Source of the DNA: Otatea glauca
Lineage: Eukaryota; Streptophyta; Magnoliopsida; Poales; Poaceae
Assembly (NCBI GenBank): GCA_036346275.1
Contig: CM070723.1
Location: 32,308,176 to 32,372,175, forward strand
Length of the DNA: 64,000 nucleotides
Direction of reading: 5' to 3'
Below are positions 56,256 to 64,000 of the stretch, piece after piece (position 1 is the first letter of the stretch; each line of letters begins with the position of its first letter). Both the position numbers and the translations under genes were made by a program. The notes beneath the pieces are model-generated. The model saw only the letters and a list, made by a program, of their open reading frames with translations, was not told the origin of the DNA and made no database searches.

Positions 56256-58735
56256 GCTTAGCAAGATGAATTAAAATGAACTTGGACATGTCCAAACCTA
56301 GCATTTTTCTTTACAACAGAGCATGGTGCAAGGCATGAAAAATAGCTCATTTGCATAATAGATTAGGCTCATTAAACAGAAAATGAAGTCTAAATGCAAT
56401 GCATTAATAGATTCCCAAACTCCCCCTCAACAAGTGAATCAATTTTAAGCACAAATCTGGTTCAATTTGAGTTATTAGCAAAATTAAGCTCAAGAAAGGT
56501 CCAACTGAACTCAACAGAAACCAGAAACATAGAATGAGGAGAAGAAGTCGAGAAACTGCAAACTAGGTGGCTATAGAGCATAGAAAAGATAGTAGAGAAC
56601 ACTATAGCTTAGACTCGCTCTCATCTTCCCCAATGACTAACAGAGGGAAGCTGACTCTAGATCTCAAGCTGAGGAGTGCACACAGACCCTGTTTTCCCAG
56701 GGGGTCCAACACCTGCTAGACTTATAAGACTGAGGGAACTCAACCTAGAGATAAAAGAGAACAGCTAATTATGCATGATAGCAACCTATAGCATAAGATG
56801 AGAGGTCCATGTAAAGCATGACAAAAGTCTAAGTGAATTGAAGTCAAAACTCTAGAAGAAAGCCCAAAAACACCCAGAAAAAGCAAAAAAAAGAAATACT
56901 GAAAGAAAACATATATAATACATATTATACAAACTAGCTCCCCCTCACGATAGGCCATAAGGGCACACGATTCCAAGCTCACTACTCAAGGCAACAAACC
57001 TGGAGTTATCCAAAGGGTTGGTAAAGATATCAACTACCTAGTGGTCACTCTCTACAAATTGAAGTGCGATATCCCTCTTCTCCACATGGTCTCTATGGAA
57101 GTGATATCTAATATCAATGTGCTTGGTCCGGGAATGCTGCACTGGGTTCTTCGCAATATAAATGGCAGAAGTGTTATCATAGAAAAATGGCACACTCTCT
57201 ATCTCTAACCCAAAGTCCCGCAACGTCGATCTCATCCAGAGAACCTGACTACAGCAACTGGATGCAGCAACATACTCGGCCTCCACGGTGGACTGTGCAA
57301 CTCCGGACTGCTTCCTAGATGACCAAGAAACAAGAGAAGTGCCAATGAATTGGCAAGTGCCAGAAGTGCTCTTCCTATCTATACTACGGCCAGCAAAGTC
57401 TACATCGGAAAAGGCTCGAAGGGACAGACAAGAAGAAGAAGAGTACTAAATACCATAGTCAATAGTGACTCAAAGGTACCTGAAGATGCACTTCACCGCC
57501 TAGCAGTGAGAGGCGCGAGGAGAAGCCTAAAATCGAGCGCACAGATACACAATAAAATGTAAGTCTGGCCTCGAGGCAGTGAGGTACAAGATGGAGCCGA
57601 TCATGCTCCGGAACACCTTCTGATCAGCAGGCTCACCATCCTCGCTGGGCTCGTGGACAACAAGGTGGCCATAGAGTCATCACCGTCTTTCATCGACATA
57701 TCAAAGCGTCTCAGGAGGTCCCGAGTGTACTTGCCTTGATGCAAGAAGGTGCCCTCCTGAGTCTGCTTGATTTGGAAGCCGAGGAAGTTGCTCAACTCGC
57801 CCATCATACTCATATCAAACTCTGTACTCATTAGATGTGAAAACTGAGACACAAGAGAATGCGAAGAGTCACCAAAGATAATATCGTCTACACAAATCTG
57901 GACGAGGAGAAAATGAGAATTCTGGTGTCTGATGAAAAGAGTCTTGTCTACTATACCCATTTTGAAACCACGATTGAGATGGTAGAACTTAAGCCTCTCA
58001 TACCAAGCTCTAGGGACCTGCTTAAGTCCATACAAAGCTTTAGAAAGCTTGAAGACATGGTTTGGGTATTTGGGGTTCTCAAATCCTGGAGGTTGCATGA
58101 CATACACCTCTTCCTCAATATACCCATTGAAGAATGCACTCTTGACATTCATTTGATAAAGCTTGAAGCCCTTGGATACACAGAATGCAAGCAGGATCCT
58201 AATAGCCTCTATTCTAGCTACAGGGGCAAAGGTCTCCTTAAAGTTAAGACCCTCAACCTGAGAAAAGCCGTGTGCAACTAGCCTAGACTTGTTTCTAATG
58301 ACAACCCCATCCTCACTCTACTTGTTCTTGAACACCCAATTGGTCCCAATGACATTATGACTACATGGGGGCTCGATAAGCTGCCAAACCTTGTTGCTCT
58401 CGATGTTCTCATGTTCCTCATGCATAGTATTAATTCATGACTCATCGGATAATGCATGAGAAACATCCTTCGGCTCACGGGAGGCAACAAAGGCTCAGTG
58501 GAGGCAGAAGGAAGTTAAGCCTGATTTTGAGCGCGTCACACGCTCAAATAGATCACCAATGGTTTGATCAGGTGGATGATATCTCTGAATATGGCAGGGC
58601 GGTCTAGAAGCAGAAGTGGCCTCTACGTCATAAATATAAGAGGTAGGAGCAGAGCCACTAGATGCATGAGAGTCAGAAGGCAAGGGCTGGTCTCCCTAAG
58701 ATGCAGAAATGGAAACAGGAGGTACCTCAGGTGTA
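56256..58735 (-). mobile_element. Copia fragment C5 (minus strand, right arm of the inverted repeat)
   Basis: Mirror copy of C4: spacer from 56256, pol end at TGA 56945-56947, RNase H and RT to the linker at 58735, where it abuts a gypsy LTR fragment. No LTR, no gag. Both arms begin and end at nearly matching internal positions of the element. Confidence 0.88.
56945..58735 (-). pseudogene. C5 reverse transcriptase and RNase H
   Basis: RT frame at 58152-57601: SAFFNGYIEEEVYVMQPPGF, ALYGLKQVPRAWYERL, active-site box CVDDIIFGDSS (YVDD with Tyr to Cys). An indel near 57670 breaks the frame. RNase H at 57286-57038 contains MEAEYVAASSCCSQVLW, NTSAIYIAKNPVQHSRTKHI and ends near the TGA at 56945. 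Linker and pre-RT segments at 58683-58278 are frameshifted. Confidence 0.9.
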
Positions 58736-59477
58736 GCAATTTAATTTATTTCATTCGCATTTATGAATTCATCATAGAAGAGGTGTCCCGAGTGGGCCTC
58801 TATGTGTCACACGTAGTGAGACATGAAAGACCTACTTGATGAGGCCCTCCATAAATTTGGATGGGAATGTGAGGGTGCACACCGATGGGTGTGCACTCAG
58901 TAATCCTAGTATTTGCTATGAAAATGTGCATTATGAGCATGCATGTGCATTGCATGGTTAAAGAGTAAAGAACGTTAAGTTATTATGTTGTTCTTATGTG
59001 CAAAGGTCTTACCATATTTGAATTGCTCTAATCTCTTGTTTTAATTTAATTGTAATAGTATGATACACTTTGCTGAGTTTTGAACTCATGCTTGTTTTGT
59101 GATATTTTATTTTAGGTACCTCCAAAGCGGTATTTTGGGAAAATAGCTTAGCACTACTTCATTCACACTAAACATCCATGTAGTTAGAGTCGTTGTAATA
59201 TATTTCTCTCGTGGTTGGTGATGTGTTTGAAGTGCTTGCACTTGTCTAGTTAGCTTTTGTAAGGAGTTTATGGTTGCATGATGGTATGTTTTGCTGTGCT
59301 GATGTACCTTAAGTTGTTCATATGATTTTGATTATGTTGTGATTACACTATGTGGTTATCACTCTGTTTTGCTCTAATTACATAGAGGTCATGCTAAATT
59401 TTTTAGTAATTTGGTAGTTTTGTTGTTTGTTGGTTCTTGTGGAGTAACATTCGGGGCACGGGGTGCCGTGGTGTTAC
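58736..59477 (+). repeat. Gypsy LTR 3' fragment (G2-type)
   Basis: Starts at CAATTTAATTTATTTCATTCGC, matching G2's 5' LTR from about 31117, and runs to an LTR end GTGGTGTTACA at 59477. It contains the third hairpin GTGCACACC-GATG-GGTGTGCAC (58875-58896), a decayed first hairpin (58806-58820) and acceptor-like TTTTATTTTAG|GTACC (exon side 59116). The left part of the LTR is missing. It ends directly inside a gypsy integrase gene. Confidence 0.85.
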
Positions 59478-60785
59478 AAAATCCTTGCTGAACATTTTTA
59501 TTGGCCAAAGATGAGGCGCAACGTCGAGTGCTATGTTGTTCGCTGCATTACATGCCAAAAAGCTAAGTCTCGAGTGAATCCACATGGTTTATAAATGTCT
59601 CTTCCAGTTCCTAGTGTGCCTTGAGAGGATATTTCTACGTATTTTGTTTTAGGATTACTTAGGACAAAGAGGGGGGAATGATAGTATTTTAGTAGTAATG
59701 GATAGATTTTCTAAGATGGCATATTTTATTTCGTGTCATAAGAGTGATGATGCTACACATATTACTGATTTATTTTTTAGAGAGATTGTTCGACTGCATG
59801 GTGTGCCAAGCACAATTGTTTTTGATTGAGATGAAAAGTTCTTGAGCGACTTTTGGATGACCTTATGAAATAAGTTGGGGACGTAGTTGCTATTCTCTAT
59901 CACATGTCATTCACAAACCGATGGACAAACTGAAGTTGTCAACCGCACATTGTCAACCATGTTGAGGGCTATTTTGAAGAAAAACTTGAAGTTTTGGGAA
60001 GAATATCTACCTTATGCGGAGTTTGCCTACAACCGCTCATTGCATTTAACCACAAAGATGAGCCCTTTTAGGTAGTATATGGCTTTAACCTCACTGTCCA
60101 ATTGATTTATTACCTCTACCATCTTTGAAAAAGGTAAATCTAGATGCAAAGAAACTTGCAGAATTTGTTCTTAAGTTGCATGAGACTATAAAAGAAAACA
60201 TAGAGCACACTAATGAGAATTATAAGATAGCTGATAGTAAAAGTAGAAAGGAAATAACCTGTAAACTTGATGATCTTGTTTAGTTGCAATTAAGAAAAGA
60301 TAGATTTCTAGATTTGAGCAGGTCTAAGTTGATGCATAGAGTTGATGATCTTTTTAAGATTATTGAAAGAATTAATGATAATGCATATAAGCTTGATCTG
60401 CCTATAAATTTTATTGTTAGTCCCACATTTAATATTATAGATTTGAAGCCATACTTGGTAGAAGAAGATGAGATTGAGTCAAAGACAACTCCAACTCGAG
60501 AGGGGGATGATGATGAGGACATCACTCCTACAGATGCAACCAATACTTAAACGCTTTAATGCAAGTGGATGGTCCAATCAAACGAGTACGTGCACATCAA
60601 TTGAATTATCAGGTAACTTTATTTTTGTGAGTGAATTCTATTTCTAATGGGAATATGATGCTGCCTGATGTGTGTGATTTACTTATCATCAGAAATCATG
60701 AAGAGGACTATAATGGATCAGAATACGAGAAGGAAGGCTACAACACAAACGGCCACAAGGAGGATTCGAAGCCTAGACTAGGCCG
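59478..60785 (+). pseudogene. Ty3-gypsy integrase and polyprotein C-terminus
   Basis: H2C2-type start LAEHFYWPKMRRNVECYVV and CITCQKAKS, then integrase core DSILVVMDRFSKMAYFIS, IVRLHGVPSTIVFD, TCHSQTDGQTEVVNRTLSTM (Glu present) and WEEYLPYAEFAYNRS. Stops interrupt the core (for example VFD(stop)DEKF near 59829). The C-terminal part LRKDRFLDLSRSKLMHRVDD to YLVEEDEIESKTTP is at 60284-60550, followed by GPIKRVRAHQLNYQV near 60570-60615. The upstream protease and RT are absent; an LTR fragment abuts at 59477. Confidence 0.9.
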
Positions 60786-61331
60786 ATGGCTTCAACTCCT
60801 CCACTTGGCATCCACCCCTTCCACAAGTCCACCGGGCTGGCCCAACTACATTTGAAAAACTTCATAACATGGTGCTATACCACCATTGCCAATTGGGCTT
60901 CGACCCATGTAATAGGAAGGCCCAAGAGGGAAACCCAGGAGGAGTCCATGTCTGTGTCCAACTCATGTTTGCACCATCCTTTAGTTGCTTATTTAATTCA
61001 GCCGACCTCTCTCATGAGACTTGGGTTTTGTTAGATTAGTTTTCCACATGAAGCTTCTATGTTGTTCATTTGAATCAGCTAGACCAACCGTCAAGACCGT
61101 TATTTAAACCCCGACACTTGTCTTTAATCCATATTCGTAATTTCAGATTGCTTTTGCTTTGTTCTTGCTTGTTTAACGATTCTTACAAAAATTGATCTTC
61201 TTGGTCAGGTCAATCAGGTTTTGGCATGGTTGGTTAACAACTCGGAGTTTGGTTCAGCGATTCCTTGGCGTCGGTCGTGTTTCGAGAGTTGTCCATTTCA
61301 CCAAAATATTGGGCCTCCGTTAGCCTTATCA
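60786..61331 (+). repeat. Probable 3' end/LTR sequence of the gypsy element
   Basis: Follows the polyprotein tail without coding capacity and ends CCTCCGTTAGCCTTATCA, which I recognise as the style of some grass gypsy LTR ends. No opposite LTR is in the window, so the borders are uncertain. Confidence 0.4.
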
Positions 61332-61939
61332 GTTGTTCCTATGGTTGAATAGATTGTCAAGTCTAAGCCATGGCTTTTCTTCAGGGATAGGCCAAAACAT
61401 GTCCTTGCTCTTCTCAAGGTCAATCCTCTAGTGAAGCTAGGGCTAAGAAAGATTAAACATATTCATGATGTATTGAAATGATGAAACTGATGATTTGTCA
61501 TGAGTGAATTTGTGAAAACAATTTTAAAATATTTTTTGTTTAGAAATATATGCACTTTTCATTCTATTTTCTTGTCTATTTTATACATGTAGCCCTCCTA
61601 GAACACCTTGTCTGGTAAAGGGAGAAGTGATTTTAGGTGAAGAAAAAGGTTGTATGACCAGTATAACTTTATAATGCAAATGTAGACCAGTGTGTATTTG
61701 GTAAGATGAGGTCAAGCTAGTGATCTCTTATGTAGTGAGAACTAGCTTACAGAAGAAATCTCATCCAGTTGTTATCTTCCCAAATATATACTAGTGACCA
61801 AATTACATGTAAAGAAATTGTGACCACTAAAATCATGATGGACTAACCTTTACCTCTGGTTTTTGTTGTAAGACAAGAAAATTTTAATACCAAAAGAACA
61901 TATGACATTAAATAAAATATAATCATCGAGGAGACTGCA
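61332..61939. other. No recognised feature
   Basis: AT-rich, no coding frame of note. Scattered GTGACCACTAAAATCATGA-like words near 61790-61840 resemble the units of the minisatellite that follows. Confidence 0.4.
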
Positions 61940-62029
61940 ACCACTAGAGAGATTACGACCACTAGAGAGGTTGTGACAACTAGAGAGATTACGACTACTA
62001 CAGAGGTCATGACCACTTTGTGACCACTG
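61940..62029. repeat. 18-bp minisatellite, five units
   Basis: Units start at 61940, 61958, 61976, 61994 and 62012, based on ACCACTAGAGAGATTACG. Exact 18-bp spacing with substitutions in every unit. Lies about 95 bp beyond the end of the minus-strand gypsy pol. Confidence 0.85.
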
Positions 62030-62122
62030 AAGAAACTAAGATCACTAAAATATGCGATAATGACGAGTGGTCATATAGTAGTATTTGAATAGAATAACAT
62101 TTCTTAATATAAACAAGATGCT

Positions 62123-63452
62123 TAGACATAAAACATTTAGAGATGTTCAATATTCCATGTGTTAGAATGAACTCTACCATCTTCTATAGCTAACTTTACT
62201 GTTCCAGGTCTTGTAACCGATGCTGCAGTGATGGGTTTTCCTATTTGAAGGACAACATATTTAAGTTGGCCTGTTCTGGATTCACCCTAGGATCAAGTTG
62301 CCATCATTGAGTGTTCTTGGATGAACTCTTCCATTGTAGTATCATTTTAACCCTTGTAGATAAGAAGTTGATTTGACCAATAAACGGTCAAGCTTTTCTT
62401 CTAATAAGTTGACATCATCTTCACGATGCTCCTCTTGGTTTATTTGATCTTTCAGATATGTTCGTGCTCAACCTAATTGGATTTAATTAGATAAAATTGC
62501 CTCTGCACCATAGACCAGAATGAACAATGTTTCTCTAGTTACTCTACTAGGTGTAGTGTGTACCCATAAGACTGAATAGAGCTCATCCATCTAGGCTCCT
62601 GAGTGTACCTTAAGGTGATCAAATACTCTTTTCTTGATGCCTTGAATAATTTGTCCATTGGCTCGTTCCACTACTCCATTGCTTTGTGGATAAGGAACAT
62701 AAGTGAAGCGGATTTTGGTCCCATGATCTTCACAGCATTCTTGGAATAGACCACATATAAACTATGACCTATTATCAGTAATGCGCCGATTGGGCACTCC
62801 AAACCCGGTGATAAAAAATTTCATAAAGAATTTTTTAGCTACTACAGTTGTTATACTAACAACCAGCTCAGCTTCTATCCACTTCGTGAATGTATTAATT
62901 GCCATAAAGAGAAATTTGTACCCACTAGGTGCTTTTGGGAGTGGTCCTACGATATCTATACCCCAAGTCGCAAATGACAATGGTAAAGTTATAGTTTGTA
63001 GGCTATCAGATGATGGTTGATAAACTTGTCAAGCATGGAACTAGCATTTTTTACATGTTTTGATTACTTGCATTGCATCATTTAAAGCAGTAGTAGGCTA
63101 GTAGTAACCTTGCCTGAAAGCTTTACCAACTAATGTTCTATATGAAGCATGTGTTCCATGCAAGCCCCCATGTATATCTTTGATTAATTTAACCACGAAG
63201 AATTGAGGGATTTACCACATAAGAATACCAAGTGATCCTTTCTTGTATAGTGATACTCTTAACAGTTTATACATGAGTGCTCTTCAAATTAACATGTCCC
63301 TTTCATACGATTCATTAGCCATGTCCCTAATTAGAGATAAGATAACAATGGTTTTATCCACTATGTATCCTGCTGGATGAGCCTAACCTTTTGAGTTGTT
63401 GAACTCATTGAAATTGAGCACTTTGATAGGTATTCGAGAAATACACCTGTTA
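62123..63452 (-). pseudogene. Ty3-gypsy integrase and pol 3' end
   Basis: From 63370 downwards: DIHGGLHGTHASYRTLVGKA, the zinc-binding stretch VIKTCKKC, then the core FATWGIDIVGPLPKAPSGYK (first Asp), FTKWIEAELV, VPNRRITDNRS (second Asp; Gly of DNGS is Arg) and PQSNGVVERANGQI (Glu). The C-terminal region contains LEEKLDRLLINQ and finishes TWNIEHL(stop)MFYV with TAA at 62123-62125, the usual W-N-x-E-H-L end. Different gypsy lineage from the fragment at 59478. Stops and frameshifts throughout. Confidence 0.9.
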
Positions 63453-63817
63453 GAATAGGTGTTCACTGTTGGGTCGACACGGAGCTTCTACTATGGGTTC
63501 CTAGAGGAGATTTGGGAGCTCGACTATGTATTATTCAAGATCCTCTTATTTTGGTGCCATTGGGTCCACCTCCAACACGTGAAGGTTGACAAGTACGGTG
63601 TCACTACTATCGACCTCGCACACGTCGGATACCAAGATGATCCATTCATACTTGCTTACCAAGTTGTTCAAGTATACTATGTAATCGACCCGTCTAACAA
63701 GAAGAGACATGTAGTTCTTTAGGGAAAATGGAGGATTGTCTTAGTATAGAATGTAGTAGATGAGGAAGAATACAATCAATTTGATGAGTTGCCTCCTATC
63801 GGAAAGAGCAATGAAAG
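63453..63817 (+). pseudogene. CACTA transposase DUF4216 fragment
   Basis: Frame at 63459-63722 with FYYGFLEEIWELDYVLFKI, VKVDKYGVTTIDLAHVGYQD and YYVIDPSNKKRHVVL, the DUF4216 signature. Homologous to 17679-18040 but better preserved. After a stop the homology continues (DEEEYNQFDELPPI) to about 63817, where a new LTR-like sequence starts. Confidence 0.88.
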
Positions 63818-64000
63818 TGTCGGGGATCGGTAGCCTCGCCACGTGTAAGCATCCCCCGGGTCTCGTGGCTGCTTCCCAAGAGCTCGGGCACTTGTCTCTG
63901 ACATAGAGGGTGCACTCCCCTAGCCCGGGCTCGAGTCCAGTGAGCTCGGGCTCGAGCACAAGGACAAGGACCTAGCTCGAGCTTGACGCCACGATCTCAC
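63818..64000 (+). repeat. Possible start of another LTR
   Basis: TGTCGGGGATCGGTAGCC begins exactly where CACTA homology ends, with a sharp change to GC-rich sequence (GAGCTCGGGCTCGAG repeats near 63915-63955). TGTCGGGGA is a common start of grass LTRs, but only 183 bp are visible. Confidence 0.4.

Larger units (their letters stand above)
53813..58735. repeat. Large inverted repeat, arms about 2.4 kb (C4/C5)
   Basis: Centre near 56253: CCAAGTCCATTT at 56221-56232 pairs with AAATGAACTTGG at 56274-56285, around a spacer of about 40 bp. Pairing continues outwards through the spacer, RNase H and RT to 53813 and 58735. Arms are imperfect (roughly 85-90 percent by eye in one RT block). Confidence 0.85.

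Noticed and set aside
1..64000. CRISPR arrays, bacterial operons, tRNA or rRNA genes
   Set aside because: No regularly spaced short repeats with unique spacers, no ribosome-binding-site-led gene runs, and no cloverleaf or rRNA motifs seen. The content is plant transposable elements.

Overview
The window is plant nuclear DNA, most likely from a grass. The grounds are Ty1-copia and Ty3-gypsy LTR retrotransposons with initiator-tRNA-Met primer sites, and En/Spm (CACTA) transposon genes of a type I know mainly from grasses. I found no intact host gene, rRNA, tRNA, CRISPR array or bacterial-type operon. Essentially all recognisable sequence is transposable elements, nested several layers deep and mostly decayed.

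Layout. (1) 1-5700: minus-strand copia element C1 (gag, protease, integrase, 5' LTR), running off the left edge. (2) 5701-17097: a minus-strand gypsy-type LTR (G0), cut at 5700 by C1 and opened at 6866/16516 by a plus-strand element A (6867-16515, target duplication TAAGC). A has two 2.5 kb LTRs around a 3.3 kb internal domain without coding capacity. A's 3' LTR holds a solo copia LTR, D1 (14526-15885, target duplication AAGAA). (3) 17098-18127: the end of a CACTA TNP2 transposase gene, into which G0 had inserted. (4) 18724-43622: a second CACTA element, K, with a split second gene (Transposase_24-like plus Ulp1-like protease region). It is interrupted by G2 (23088-37328, a relative of A that itself carries truncated copia C2) and by copia E (39148-42788). 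(5) 43681-43967: a fold-back MITE.

(6) 44085-52848: copia C3 (3' LTR, pol, gag), cut by an LTR fragment, D2 (52849-53306). (7) 53346-58735: a gypsy tail fragment, then a large inverted repeat made of two copia pol copies, C4 (+) and C5 (-), tail to tail. (8) 58736-64000: a patchwork of a gypsy LTR end, gypsy integrase fragments on both strands, an 18-bp minisatellite, another CACTA fragment, and what looks like the start of a further LTR.

C1-C5 belong to one copia family with LTRs of about 1.7 kb and a 1.8 kb spacer between pol and the 3' LTR; it looks Maximus/SIRE-like. A, G2, G0 and the fragment at 58736 share one unusual LTR plan: a CT-rich leader ending in a splice-donor-like AAG|GT, an AT-rich stretch with ~180-205 bp repeating modules, a conserved 60-64 nt GC-rich block bounded by AG and GT, a hairpin cluster, and a second acceptor-like TTTTAG|GTAC. 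This plan is the best candidate in the window for something not well described. All similarity statements come from reading by eye; no alignment or database search was run.
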